NCBI RefSeq assembly: GCF_014212135.1
Contig: NZ_JACJVQ010000023.1
Location: forward strand, 1-64,000
DNA length: 64,000 nucleotides
Direction: 5' to 3'
Source: Cohnella thailandensis
Lineage (GTDB): Bacteria > Bacillota > Bacilli > Paenibacillales > Paenibacillaceae
Under the pieces are notes generated by a model. It was not told where the DNA came from. It made no database searches and saw only the letters and a list, made by a program, of their open reading frames with translations. This document shows positions 32,491 to 41,706 of the stretch, in pieces. The first letter of the stretch is position 1. The number at the start of each line of letters is the position of its first letter. The position numbers and the translations under genes are program-made.

Positions 32491-34944
32491 ATGGCGGATC
32501 TATCGAACCATCGACGCAAGCTGATCTTGATCGGCAACGGCATGGCCGGGATCAACACGCTGGAGCAAATCCTCAAGCTGACGAATTCCTTCGACATTGC
32601 CGTGTACGGAGAAGAGCCTTACCCGAATTACAATCGAATTCAATTGTCGTACGTTCTCGAAGGCAGCAAGCGGATCGACGAAATCATCCTGAACGACCGG
32701 AACTGGTACGAGGACAACGGAATCGAGCTCCATACGGGAACCAAAGTCGTCCGGATCGATCCGGATGCCAAGAAGATCTTTACGAGCGAGGGAGATTGTG
32801 CCGACTACGACGCGCTGATCATCGCAACCGGCTCGAAGCCATTCGTTCTTCCGGTGCCGGGAGCGACCCAGCAAGGAGTCGTCGGCTTTCGGGACATCGC
32901 GGATTGCCATGCGATGATCGAAGCGTCTAAGCGGGTGAAGCGGGCAGCCGTTATCGGCGGCGGACTGCTTGGGCTTGAGGCCGCGAAAGGCCTTGTCCAG
33001 CTAGGGATGGAAACCACGGTCGTGCACCTGATGGATAAGCTCATGGAACGACAATTGGATCAAGCGGCTGCGGGAATGCTGAAGGCGGAGCTGGAGCGCC
33101 AAGGCATCCGATTCCTAATGAAGGCGAAGACGACAGAGGTGCTCGGTGACGGGGAAGCGACCGGCTTGCGCTTCGAAGACGGGACGGAGCTGGAGGCGCA
33201 ATTGGTCGTGATGGCCGCCGGTATCGTGCCGAACGTCGAACTGGCAAGGGCGAGCGGAATCGAGGTCGGCCGCGGGATCGTCGTGGATGACTTTATGCGC
33301 ACAAGCGCTCCCGACGTGTATGCGGTCGGGGAATGCTGCGAGCATCGCGGGATCGCCTATGGCTTGGTAGCCCCCCTGTTCGAACAAGGGGCCGTTCTGG
33401 CGAAGCATCTGGCCGGTGCGGAGACTGCGCCCTACGCGGGTTCGTCGGTGTCGACCAAGCTCAAGATCTCCGGCGTCGACGTGTTCTCGGCGGGCGAGTA
33501 CGAGGAAGAGCCGGGTCACCGGGTTCTTCGCCGGCAGGACGACTGGCTGGGCTTGTACAAGAAAGTGCTGCTGCGCGGCAATCAAATCGTCGGCGCCGTT
33601 CTGTACGGCGACGTGACCGATGCGCCGCAGCTCGCCAAGCTCATCCGGGAAGGGGCCGAGATGACCGACGAGCTCTACGGCCGGCTGTTCGGAAGCGGAC
33701 AGGAATGCGCAGGCGGGGCAAGCAAAGGTGCTGCAGCCGTCCTAAGCATGAAGGACGACGAGATTGTCTGCGGCTGCAATGGCGTGACCAAAGGCGATAT
33801 CGTTCGGGTCATTCAGGTGGACGGACTGACGACGGTAGACGAGATCAAAGTGCGCACGGGAGCGACCCGGTCTTGCGGAGGCTGCAAGCCGCTCGTCGAA
33901 CAACTGCTGCAGGTCGTCCTAGGCGACGGCTATCGCGAACGGACGGCTCCTAAGAAAGGGATCTGCGGCTGCACGACCCATGACAGCGAAGAAATCGTGG
34001 CGGCGATCCGGGAGAAGCGTCTGACGAGCGTGCGGGAAGTGATGGCGGTGATGGGCTGGAGCGAGCCCGAAGGCTGCTCGAAGTGCCGGCCCGCCCTTAA
34101 TTATTATCTCGGCATGATTTGGCCGACGGAGCACGAGGACGAACGCGATTCCCGATTCGTGAATGAAAGGCTCCACGCCAACATTCAGAAGGACGGCACG
34201 TTCAGCGTCATTCCCCGCATGTACGGGGGAGTGACGTCGCCGGAGCAGCTTCGCCGGATCGCCGAAGTGGCGGAGAAATACAATGTTAAAATGGTCAAGG
34301 TGACCGGCGGGCAACGAATCGATCTGCTCGGCGTAGAGAAGAAGGATCTACCCGCCATCTGGGAAGACCTTGACCTGCCTTCCGGTTACGGGTACGCGAA
34401 GGCGCTGCGCACGGTCAAGACCTGCGTCGGTGCCCGGTTCTGCCGGTTCGGCACGCAGGATTCGATCGCGATGGGAATCCGGCTCGAGAAGAAGTTCGAG
34501 CGGCTGTGGATGCCGGCTAAGTTCAAGATGGCCGTGAACGGCTGTCCGCGCAACTGCGCCGAGTCGGGGACGAAGGACCTGGGAATCGTCGGCAACGACG
34601 GCGGTTGGGAGATCTTCGTCGGCGGCAACGGCGGCATCAAGACGACGGTCGCGGCGTCGCTCTGCAAGGTGAAGACGGACGAAGAGCTCATGGACGTGTG
34701 CGGAGCGTTCATTCAATATTACCGGGAGACCGGCCATTATGCCGAACGCACTTCGGAATGGTTGGAACGGGTCGGCATCGATAACGTTCGGGACGCCGTC
34801 CTTCATAAGCCCGAGGTTCGCAAGCTGCTGCTCGATCGCGTCGAGCTAGCGCTTGCGGAAGGGAAAGATCCATGGCGGGAAGCGTTCAGCGACGAGAGCT
34901 TGCGGCGCGACTATTACCAATCGGTCGAAGCGGATGCGAGATAG
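32491..34944 (+). CDS. nirB: Nitrite reductase [NAD(P)H] large subunit
   Basis: An 817-residue subunit. Residues 8-300 bind FAD and NAD(P)H (LILIGNGMAGINTLEQ, and GGGLLGLEAAKGL near 160). Two BFD-like [2Fe-2S] domains follow, CGCNGVT...CGGCKP and CGCTTH...CSKCRP. The siroheme domains end with CVGARFC and NGCPRNC, which bind [4Fe-4S]-siroheme. The enzyme reduces nitrite to ammonium with NAD(P)H in the cytoplasm, for assimilation or detoxification. The start at 32491 follows TTAGGAG. It has an FNR-type promoter and is followed by nirD. Confidence 0.95.
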   Translation: MADLSNHRRKLILIGNGMAGINTLEQILKLTNSFDIAVYGEEPYPNYNRIQLSYVLEGSKRIDEIILNDRNWYEDNGIELHTGTKVVRIDPDAKKIFTSEGDCADYDALIIATGSKPFVLPVPGATQQGVVGFRDIADCHAMIEASKRVKRAAVIGGGLLGLEAAKGLVQLGMETTVVHLMDKLMERQLDQAAAGMLKAELERQGIRFLMKAKTTEVLGDGEATGLRFEDGTELEAQLVVMAAGIVPNVELARASGIEVGRGIVVDDFMRTSAPDVYAVGECCEHRGIAYGLVAPLFEQGAVLAKHLAGAETAPYAGSSVSTKLKISGVDVFSAGEYEEEPGHRVLRRQDDWLGLYKKVLLRGNQIVGAVLYGDVTDAPQLAKLIREGAEMTDELYGRLFGSGQECAGGASKGAAAVLSMKDDEIVCGCNGVTKGDIVRVIQVDGLTTVDEIKVRTGATRSCGGCKPLVEQLLQVVLGDGYRERTAPKKGICGCTTHDSEEIVAAIREKRLTSVREVMAVMGWSEPEGCSKCRPALNYYLGMIWPTEHEDERDSRFVNERLHANIQKDGTFSVIPRMYGGVTSPEQLRRIAEVAEKYNVKMVKVTGGQRIDLLGVEKKDLPAIWEDLDLPSGYGYAKALRTVKTCVGARFCRFGTQDSIAMGIRLEKKFERLWMPAKFKMAVNGCPRNCAESGTKDLGIVGNDGGWEIFVGGNGGIKTTVAASLCKVKTDEELMDVCGAFIQYYRETGHYAERTSEWLERVGIDNVRDAVLHKPEVRKLLLDRVELALAEGKDPWREAFSDESLRRDYYQSVEADAR

Positions 34945-34964
34945 GGGAGAAGGAGGCGAACCGC

Positions 34965-35309
34965 GTGATTAACCGAGAACAACTCAATTTCGCGCCGATT
35001 GGCGGTTTGTCGGAGTTCCCGAGGGGACTGGGCCGGCAAGTTCGGATCTCCGATTGGGACTTGGCGGTGTTCCGGACGACGGACGGCGCCCTGTACGCCC
35101 TGGAGAATCGCACGCCTCATCCGAAGGGCGGCCCCCTTGCGGAAGGTATCGTCAGCGGTCACTATGTGTATTGCCCGTTGCGGGACTGGAAGATCGACCT
35201 GGAGGACGGCGAGGTTCAAGAGCCCGATACCGGACGGGTTCGCACGTTTCCGGTAAGGATCGAAGACGAGGCTGTTCTGATCGGACTGCCTTCCAATAGC
35301 GATAGATAA
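34965..35309 (+). CDS. nirD: Nitrite reductase small subunit, Rieske-like
   Basis: A 114-residue Rieske-fold subunit, starting with GTG at 34965 after GGAGAAGGAGG. Compared with a cluster-binding Rieske domain, each ligand pair has lost one member: TPH where C-x-H is expected and CPLR where C-x-x-H is expected, so a [2Fe-2S] cluster is unlikely. NirD of E. coli also has a cluster-free fold. It ends nirBD and has a strong terminator. Confidence 0.9.
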   Translation: MINREQLNFAPIGGLSEFPRGLGRQVRISDWDLAVFRTTDGALYALENRTPHPKGGPLAEGIVSGHYVYCPLRDWKIDLEDGEVQEPDTGRVRTFPVRIEDEAVLIGLPSNSDR

Positions 35310-35312
35310 ATC

Positions 35313-35350
35313 AAGAAACAGGCACCTCCATTCGAGAGTGCCTGTTTCTT
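35313..35350. terminator. Terminator between nirD and the N-acetyltransferase gene
   Basis: AAGAAACAGGCAC (35313-35325) pairs with GTGCCTGTTTCTT (35338-35350). The ends are A/T-rich on both sides, so it may serve both converging genes. Confidence 0.85.
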
Positions 35351-35357
35351 TGTCAGA

Positions 35358-36224
35358 TCAAGGACGGGAGGCTTTAGCCTTTTTCCATTCCTCATGCAAC
35401 CTCCATACTTTGTTCCACAAGTCATCCCGGTCTAGGCTCGTATACGCAACAAGTCGTTCTCCGAACACATCCGCCAACACTTCGAACCACTGAGCTTTGC
35501 TCGCGAGTTCCCTTTTCTCCAAACCTTGCCGATCCCGCTTCTTCCAGATGCAGCCCCTAAGCTCGTTGCTTCCCTCGGCATGCCTATTCCGAACGATGAG
35601 TTGGTTCATCCAAGGGGATTCCGGCGACAGGCTGTAATAAGCATGCTTAGGCTTAAATTCATCCAAATCGTCTAATGCTTCGGGATCGAAATCGGCTCCG
35701 GCAAAAAAAGCAAGCGGATCGTGCTCCAGTCGCCAGCCGTTCGGAACGACAGAGGACTCTGTTACCTTATACGTTAGAGGACCTTGCCGATACTCACCCG
35801 GCACGATCGGCAACGGTTCGTAGGGCATGTCTCCCAAGCCGACATCCGCGATCCATCGTTGCACTTGCGCTTCCTCCCGAAGATGGACCGTTAAGCCCAA
35901 GTGAAAGGAATTGATGCGCGGCTCTTCTCCTAGCGGCTGAACGCCGGCTCTATGCCAATTCACGGGATATCCCAAGGATCGAAGGAGCTCGCCGAACGCC
36001 CCGTTCAGGTGAAAGCAATACCCGCTTCGGCCGTTTAAGAGGAGCTGCACGGATTCTCGAAGATCAATCGACGCCGGCCTTCCGGCAACGATATCGACGG
36101 TTTGCCAAGGAATGCTTCGCACATGGGCCCGATGAAGCTCGAACAGATAGGAGAGAGTGGGGGGCTGAATGTCCGGCACGCCTATTCTTCGTAAATAGGA
36201 CTGAATTTCAGGCTTAGTCAACAT
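35358..36224 (-). CDS. nat: Arylamine N-acetyltransferase
   Basis: A 288-residue enzyme. The catalytic triad is Cys70 in GRSGYCFHLNG, His108 in NSFHLGL and Asp127 in IADVGLGD, spaced as in known NATs. It moves an acetyl group from acetyl-CoA to arylamines or hydrazines through a cysteine thioester. The start at 36224 is preferred over 36236, because the AAAGGGG site directly abuts the latter. It overlaps the end of the epimerase gene by 11 bp, so the two form an operon. Confidence 0.93.
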   Translation of the reverse strand: MLTKPEIQSYLRRIGVPDIQPPTLSYLFELHRAHVRSIPWQTVDIVAGRPASIDLRESVQLLLNGRSGYCFHLNGAFGELLRSLGYPVNWHRAGVQPLGEEPRINSFHLGLTVHLREEAQVQRWIADVGLGDMPYEPLPIVPGEYRQGPLTYKVTESSVVPNGWRLEHDPLAFFAGADFDPEALDDLDEFKPKHAYYSLSPESPWMNQLIVRNRHAEGSNELRGCIWKKRDRQGLEKRELASKAQWFEVLADVFGERLVAYTSLDRDDLWNKVWRLHEEWKKAKASRP

Positions 36225-37122
36225 CGAAGATATCATCCCCTTTAGATCGGCGGGTTTCCGACGGTCGCACGCTCAAGCTATGAGCCAACCCCGATCTCCA
36301 AGTCGGATAGACCGGCTTCCAACCGTATTCGCTGCGCGCCTTCGCGTTCGACGCTCCGCGTTGGCCCCGCTTGCGTCCCGTTTGCCTATCGGGAGCTGGC
36401 GCCCCTAATGCGTCGGCGTAGACGGGCAGCCATTCGAATTCCGCCGCAGGCTCGTCGTCCGCGATATTGACCGGTCCTGCCGGCCAACCCAAAGCGAGCA
36501 AGGCCGCGACCGCGGCATCCTCAACGTGAAGGAGGGAAGTTATACCCTCGGTTGCGGGAACTTGAGCTTGGCGTACTCGGTCCGCCATAAGGCCGTTTCG
36601 GTCGTACCAGGTCCCGGGACCGTATAAGAGCCCGTATCGCAAAATAACGTGCTCGGGCATCTCCGCTACGGATCGTTCAAGGGCGATCACGCCGTCAACC
36701 GTCGTCTTATAGGGCAACGGAGCTTCGATATCCAACGGAACATCCTCCGTCGCCGGTTCCGGTCCCGGCTCATAAGCCCAGGATATGCTCTGGGCGATCA
36801 TCCGCTCCACGCCAGCCTCCAAAGCCGCCTCCACGAGATTGCGCGTTCCTTCCGTCCGAATTCGCGCGTTATCGGCCGTATTCCATTCGCTAAGCGCGGT
36901 AAGCTGATGAAAGATCGCATCGGGCCGCACGTTGCCGATGGCGGATTTAACGGCTTCTTTATCGAATGCGTCGGCAAGGACAGGCTTAGCGCCTAAACGT
37001 TGAACCAACCTCTCGTTCTCTTTTTTATGGGTCATTCCGTACACGTCGTGACCGGCTGCCAGCAACTTCGGTACCAATAGCCTTCCTATGACGCCTGATG
37101 CGCCCGCAACAAACACTTTCAT
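36214..37122 (-). CDS. NAD(P)-dependent epimerase/dehydratase family protein
   Basis: A 302-residue extended SDR. The Rossmann motif is VAGASGVIGRLLV (residues 4-16). After EAPLPY the sequence reads KTTVDG, so the usual Y-x3-K pair is incomplete. ILRYGLLYGPGTWY and a C-terminal substrate domain follow. The family acts on nucleotide sugars or flavonoid-like ketones. AAGGAGGCAA precedes the start at 37122. The gene diverges from a MocR regulator, which may control it. Confidence 0.85.
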   Translation of the reverse strand: MKVFVAGASGVIGRLLVPKLLAAGHDVYGMTHKKENERLVQRLGAKPVLADAFDKEAVKSAIGNVRPDAIFHQLTALSEWNTADNARIRTEGTRNLVEAALEAGVERMIAQSISWAYEPGPEPATEDVPLDIEAPLPYKTTVDGVIALERSVAEMPEHVILRYGLLYGPGTWYDRNGLMADRVRQAQVPATEGITSLLHVEDAAVAALLALGWPAGPVNIADDEPAAEFEWLPVYADALGAPAPDRQTGRKRGQRGASNAKARSEYGWKPVYPTWRSGLAHSLSVRPSETRRSKGDDIFDVD

Positions 37123-37170
37123 TCCGGATTGCCTCCTTTCCTTGAGCAGTTTTATCCTATCATGATATAT

Positions 37171-37215
37171 TGGTATGATTAAGTACCACTTTTCTCGGAA
37201 TAATGCCATACCACT
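37171..37215 (+). promoter_or_regulatory. Candidate MocR-type operator in a divergent promoter region
   Basis: TGGTA (37171-37175) and TACCACT (37184-37190) form an inverted repeat, and TACCACT recurs at 37209-37215 as a direct repeat 25 bp further. MocR regulators often bind paired repeats. TATGAT at 37174-37179 has a TTTATC 17 bp upstream (37151-37156), so the repeats cover a promoter. Confidence 0.5.
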
Positions 37216-37240
37216 CAGGGGGGGAGCGAGAACGGATCCC

Positions 37241-38665
37241 ATGTCATGGACATTGAATGCGGACGGTTCCAAAACCGAACAAATCTATCGTTACTTGCGG
37301 GACAGGATCATCGACGGCCGCTACCTTATCGGCCAGAGGCTTCCGTCGTCCAGGGACATGGCCAAAGAGCTCGGCGTCTCCAGGGCCCTTATCGTCGACG
37401 TATACGAGCAGTTGATTGCCGAGGGATACTTGGAGAGCCGCCAAGGCTCGGGAACCTACGTGACCGATCTTGGGCAAGGCAAGCCGCTCTTCTCCGGATT
37501 GCTTGGAACGGCCGTTCCGTCCGAGCGGAAGGAGCCGGCCGAATCCGGGTATCGCTTCGAAGGGATCGATTTCCGTCCGAGCCTGCCTGCTCTGGAATAC
37601 GCGCCGCGCAAGAAATGGAAGGAAGCCGCTCTTCACGTCTTCGATGCGGCGGGAGACTCGGAATTCGGCCACGATCATCCGGCCGGCAATTGGGAGCTGC
37701 GAACGCAAATATGCCGTCTCGTGCTTCAATCCAAGGGCATCGAATGCAAGCCTTCGCAAATCGTCGTAACGGCCGGCGCCACCCAGGCGATCGCCTTGCT
37801 GTGCAAGCTGCTCGTCCGTCCGGGGGAGGAGATCGTCGCCGAAGATCCGACCGCAACGTTTATTCATGATATCTTCGTATCTTCTGGCGCAGCCGTGGTT
37901 CCGGTTCCGGTGGATCAAGAAGGCTTGCGCATAAATGAGATACCGGGAGAAGCGAAGCCGAAGTTTCTCTTCGTTACGCCATCCCATCAATTTCCCTTCG
38001 GCAGCATATTGTCCGCCGCTCGCCGCATTCAGCTGCTGGAGTACGCTCGTTCCCGCGATTGCTACGTCGTCGAGGACGATTACGACAGCGAATTCCGTTA
38101 TAGCGGGCTTCCGGTTCGGGCCTTGAGAGAGCTGAATGCGCAGCGCGTCATCTATATCGGAACGTTCAGCAAAAACCTGTTTCCCGCGCTCCGCCTCGGG
38201 TATATGGTGGTGCCCGAAGAATTGGCGGCTCCTCTGGTTCGCCTTAAATATCTGTCGGGCCACGCTAGCCCGACACTATCGCAGCTCATCCTGGCACGAT
38301 TCATCGCCGAACGGCAGCTGGAACGTCATGTGGCCAGAATGAAGCGGATTTACGGCAAAAGGCGGGAGAGCCTGATCGCTCATTTATCCCGCGCGTTCGG
38401 CAGCAAGGTCGCGATATCGGGAGATGCGGCGGGCTTGCACTTGGTGGCCGATTTTCCGGGATACCGGTTCGACTCGAAGATAACCGCTTCGCTGGAAGAG
38501 CGGCAGGTAAGGGTGTATCCCGCCGAGACGTATGCGATCGTCAAAGGGAATTACGAACACAAGTTGATCATGGGTTACGGCAACGTGCCTGAACGTCGAA
38601 TCGCGGAAGGAATCGAGATGCTGGCGAGCGTGATTCATGATCCTTATGGAGGTGCGAGAGCATGA
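37241..38665 (+). CDS. MocR family regulator (GntR helix-turn-helix plus aminotransferase domain)
   Basis: A 474-residue MocR/PdxR-type protein. Residues 10-80 form a GntR-type winged helix (QIYRYLRDRIIDGRYLIGQR, then SSRDMAKELGVSRALIVDVY). Residues 115-465 form a class I aminotransferase domain with ATQAIALLCKL, DDYDSEF and the PLP lysine in YIGTFSKNLFPALRLGY. MocR proteins use PLP as a cofactor or effector to control vitamin B6, GABA or other genes. Upstream starts lack a ribosome binding site. The stop overlaps the AraC start (ATGA). Divergent from the epimerase/NAT pair. Confidence 0.9.
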   Translation: MSWTLNADGSKTEQIYRYLRDRIIDGRYLIGQRLPSSRDMAKELGVSRALIVDVYEQLIAEGYLESRQGSGTYVTDLGQGKPLFSGLLGTAVPSERKEPAESGYRFEGIDFRPSLPALEYAPRKKWKEAALHVFDAAGDSEFGHDHPAGNWELRTQICRLVLQSKGIECKPSQIVVTAGATQAIALLCKLLVRPGEEIVAEDPTATFIHDIFVSSGAAVVPVPVDQEGLRINEIPGEAKPKFLFVTPSHQFPFGSILSAARRIQLLEYARSRDCYVVEDDYDSEFRYSGLPVRALRELNAQRVIYIGTFSKNLFPALRLGYMVVPEELAAPLVRLKYLSGHASPTLSQLILARFIAERQLERHVARMKRIYGKRRESLIAHLSRAFGSKVAISGDAAGLHLVADFPGYRFDSKITASLEERQVRVYPAETYAIVKGNYEHKLIMGYGNVPERRIAEGIEMLASVIHDPYGGARA

Positions 38666-39672
38666 CTTCCCAACCCCTCGATCTTGTTAAAATCCCGCCC
38701 GGGTTCTGGGCAGGCTTGCGCGGTATGGGGATCGACCCTCGAGATATCGCTTGCAAGGCACGGCTGCCGCTTCCATTGTCCATGGAACCCCTTGAAGTCT
38801 CAACCGCCCAATACTTCGCGATCTGGGAAGCTTACTCCGATCTCGTCGGCGACGTCTCCGCGGGAATCGTCAAGCTGACGACCGCCTACGAGACGGCGCT
38901 TTACCCGCCGACCGTCTTGGCGACTTACCACGCCCGCAATTACCGGGATGCCTTGAAGCGAACGGTCCGATATAAGCAAATGTGTCCTCCCGAACAGTTA
39001 AGCATCTCCGAAGAAGACGAGTTTTGCACGATCGAGCTGGAATGGCAAGACGACGGGCAGCCCGGACCGCCGGTGCTGGTCGGGATCACGCTGGCCAATC
39101 TTCTCGAGCTAGGGCGACGGGGCACGAGTCAGGCCTTGACGGCGGCTTCTGTCGACTTGTCTCATTCCTTGTACGATGCGCAAGCGCTCGAGGCTTACTT
39201 CGGCTGTCCGATCCGGGTCGGAGCGGATGGGAATCGCATGAGGCTGCATCGAAGAGACCTGGACCGGCCCTTCGTCTCCTATAATGCGGAGTTGCTGGAG
39301 ATTCTGACTCCCGTGCTCGACCGATCGCTTATGGATAAGCGACAAAGCGGATCCGTCTGCGAGATCGTCAAGTGGATCCTGAAACGCAGCTTAACGGGAG
39401 GCCGCCTCGACATTCAGGCTGTCGCGGGCGAACTGGGAATGAGCGGCCGCACCTTGCAGCGCCGACTTACGGACGAAGGGACAAGCTTCAAAACTCTATT
39501 GACGCAAGCCCGGCAAGAGCAAGCTCGAGAGTATTTGGCAGACTCTTCCCTTGAAATCAAGGAAGTGGCATTCCTGCTCGGATACGAAGACCAGAACTCG
39601 TTCTACCGCGCCTTTCGCCAGTGGGAAGGGGATACTCCCGCGAATTGGCGAGCCGAACACAAGAGTTCTTGA
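38662..39672 (+). CDS. AraC family regulator, OruR/ArgR-like
   Basis: A 336-residue regulator. The N-terminal half (about 20-200) matches the arabinose-binding-domain-type sensor found in OruR-like proteins. The AraC helix-turn-helix pair occupies about residues 240-330 (LDIQAVAGELGMSGRTLQRR, then IKEVAFLLGYEDQNSFYRAF). It overlaps the MocR stop by 4 bp. A dehydrogenase lies 139 bp downstream on the same strand and is a likely target. Confidence 0.9.
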   Translation: MTSQPLDLVKIPPGFWAGLRGMGIDPRDIACKARLPLPLSMEPLEVSTAQYFAIWEAYSDLVGDVSAGIVKLTTAYETALYPPTVLATYHARNYRDALKRTVRYKQMCPPEQLSISEEDEFCTIELEWQDDGQPGPPVLVGITLANLLELGRRGTSQALTAASVDLSHSLYDAQALEAYFGCPIRVGADGNRMRLHRRDLDRPFVSYNAELLEILTPVLDRSLMDKRQSGSVCEIVKWILKRSLTGGRLDIQAVAGELGMSGRTLQRRLTDEGTSFKTLLTQARQEQAREYLADSSLEIKEVAFLLGYEDQNSFYRAFRQWEGDTPANWRAEHKSS

Positions 39673-39811
39673 TATGGCGGGTGATGCTAGAAGGATGGCG
39701 TTCGGCGCTAGTTACGGAATCGTCCGGACAGGGTACTATGTTCACTAACCGGCATACAAGACTGCGAATGAACGACAGTCCGCTTGCCGAAGTGAAAAGG
39801 AGTCGAGTTTT

Positions 39812-40606
39812 ATGGATATGGGATTGCGCAATAAGACCGCTTTAATAACGGGGTCGACAAAGGGCATAGGCAAAGCCATTGCCGTCGAACTTGCCAAAGA
39901 AGGGGTTCATGTACTGATAAACGGACGTCATGAAGACGAGGTAGCTCGAACGGTGTCCGAAATCCAAGCGGCTTTTCCGTCAACCTCTCCGCAGAAGGCG
40001 ACCGGCGATCTAGTCGATGTCGAGCAAAGGGAAGCTTTGTTCGAGAAATACCCAAACGTCGATATCTTGGTCAATAACTTGGGGATCTACGAGATCATGT
40101 CCTATGAGGACGTCGACGATGAAGTATGGGAGAAGTACTTCCGTACGAACTTTCTTGCCGCCAATAGCTTGTCCAAGTTTTACTTGCCAAACATGTTGAA
40201 GAACGACTACGGCCGCATTCTCTTCATCGCGAGCGAAGAAGCCGTCATGCCTTCCGGTCAGATGCCCCAGTATGCCGTGACGAAATCCATGCTGCTTTCC
40301 CTGTCGAAGAGCTTATCTAGTTTAACGAGAGGGACGGAAGTCACCGTCAATACGATCCTGCCGGGACCGACGCTTTCCGAGAACGTGCAGCAAATCATCG
40401 AGGGACTAATCCCTGACGATACGATGAGCTTCTCCGCAAAAGAGAAACAGTTTATGAAGGCAACCCTGCCTCAATCGGAAATCCAGCGGTTTATCAAGCC
40501 AATGGAAATAGGCAGATTGGCCGCATTCGTATGCAGCCCTTACGCTTCAGCCTTTAAAGGCTCTCCGATCCGCATGGACGGGGGAATGGTACCGACGATT
40601 TTTTGA
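39812..40606 (+). CDS. Short-chain dehydrogenase/reductase
   Basis: A 264-residue SDR with TGSTKGIGKAIA (residues 14-25), NNLGIYE, FIASEEA (Ser) and YAVTK, which completes the catalytic set. LINGRHE after the second strand suggests NADP. Substrate unknown. AAAAGGAG precedes the ATG. It lies downstream of an AraC regulator and ends at a terminator. Confidence 0.9.
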   Translation: MDMGLRNKTALITGSTKGIGKAIAVELAKEGVHVLINGRHEDEVARTVSEIQAAFPSTSPQKATGDLVDVEQREALFEKYPNVDILVNNLGIYEIMSYEDVDDEVWEKYFRTNFLAANSLSKFYLPNMLKNDYGRILFIASEEAVMPSGQMPQYAVTKSMLLSLSKSLSSLTRGTEVTVNTILPGPTLSENVQQIIEGLIPDDTMSFSAKEKQFMKATLPQSEIQRFIKPMEIGRLAAFVCSPYASAFKGSPIRMDGGMVPTIF

Positions 40607-40625
40607 CGCATAGGTGCGCTTTCCT

Positions 40626-40653
40626 GGTCGGCCCTTTATGGGCCGGCCTTTTC
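40626..40653 (+). terminator. Intrinsic terminator
   Basis: GGTCGGCCC (40626-40634) pairs with GGGCCGGCC (40640-40648), with one wobble, then TTTTC. Confidence 0.8.
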
Positions 40654-40666
40654 TGCTAAATTGTCG

Positions 40667-40710
40667 TTGACAATCTCAGTCCGATCATATATCTTTAAAT
40701 TAAGATATAT
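40667..40710 (+). promoter_or_regulatory. Promoter with MhqR-like operator
   Basis: TTGACA (40667-40672) is followed by a perfect inverted repeat, ATATATCTT-N6-AAGATATAT (40687-40710), covering the -10 region. The core TATCT-N8-AGATA has the layout of the B. subtilis MhqR operator, which controls quinone-responsive dioxygenases of this type. Confidence 0.7.
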
Positions 40711-40749
40711 AATTTCAAGACAACATGGCGGGACGGAGGATTGGAGCAT

Positions 40750-41706
40750 ATGACCTTAAGAACGGCAGGCATTCATCACATTACCGCTTTCGTCCGCGAC
40801 GCGCAAGCCAATGTCGATTTCTACGCGGGCATTCTTGGCTTGAGACTCGTTAAGCAGACCGTTAATTTCGATGTTCCGAGCGTCTATCATTTGTATTTCG
40901 GCAACGAGACGGGAGCGCCCGGGACGGTCGTTACCTTTTTTCCCTTCGAGCATGGGCGTCAGGGCAAGATCGGCTCCGGGCAAGTGGAATGGATCACGTT
41001 CGCCATTCCCGAAGGGGCCATGTCCTTCTGGGAGAACCGCTTAACCCGATTCGGAATCGAATTTGCTCGCGAACGGCGCTTCGAAGAGACGTATCTGAGG
41101 TTTGCGGATCGGGACGGTCTCCAACTGGAACTGACGGAACGAAGAAGGGGGCCTAATAGCGGGTGGTCCTTCGGAGAGATCCCGGCCGAGATGGCCATTA
41201 AAGGACTTGGAGGCGCCGTTTTAAACAGCGGAGCGCCCGAGCGGACGGGTATTCTCCTGCAGGAGCTTCTGGGGCTCGAGAAGGTGGGAAGGGAGAATGG
41301 ACTGCTTCGTTTTCGCTCCTATGGAGAGCTAGGCAACATAATCGAATTGAAGGAAGCCGCATCGGATCTCGGCCATGGCGGGCCCGGAACGGTTCATCAT
41401 ATCGCATGGCGGGCCAAGAACGACGCCGAGCATGAAGTATGGAGAGAACGAATCGTCAACAGAGGGCTAGAACCTACGCCCGTCAAAAACAGGAACTATT
41501 TTAACGCCATCTACTTTTACGAGCCGGGGGGCATCTTCTTCGAGATCGCGACGGACTCTCCGGGATTCGACCGCGATGAATCCTACGAGGAGCTTGGCCG
41601 AGCATTGAAATTACCCGAATGGTACGAAGAGCGGCGTTCCGATATCGTCAAGGGCTTGCCCGCGTTCACCGTAAGACCATTAGAGGAAGACACATCCAAT
41701 GACTGA
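40750..41706 (+). CDS. Ring-cleaving-dioxygenase-like VOC protein (MhqA/MhqO-like)
   Basis: A 318-residue protein with two VOC domains. The metal ligands appear as HHITAFV (His), VHHIAWR (His) and FFEIATD (Glu). In Bacillus, MhqA, MhqE and MhqO of this family protect against quinones and diamide, probably by thiol-dependent ring cleavage. The start at 40750 follows GGAGGA. Its promoter has an MhqR-like operator, which supports the assignment. The mhqR gene itself is not in the window. Confidence 0.88.
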   Translation: MTLRTAGIHHITAFVRDAQANVDFYAGILGLRLVKQTVNFDVPSVYHLYFGNETGAPGTVVTFFPFEHGRQGKIGSGQVEWITFAIPEGAMSFWENRLTRFGIEFARERRFEETYLRFADRDGLQLELTERRRGPNSGWSFGEIPAEMAIKGLGGAVLNSGAPERTGILLQELLGLEKVGRENGLLRFRSYGELGNIIELKEAASDLGHGGPGTVHHIAWRAKNDAEHEVWRERIVNRGLEPTPVKNRNYFNAIYFYEPGGIFFEIATDSPGFDRDESYEELGRALKLPEWYEERRSDIVKGLPAFTVRPLEEDTSND

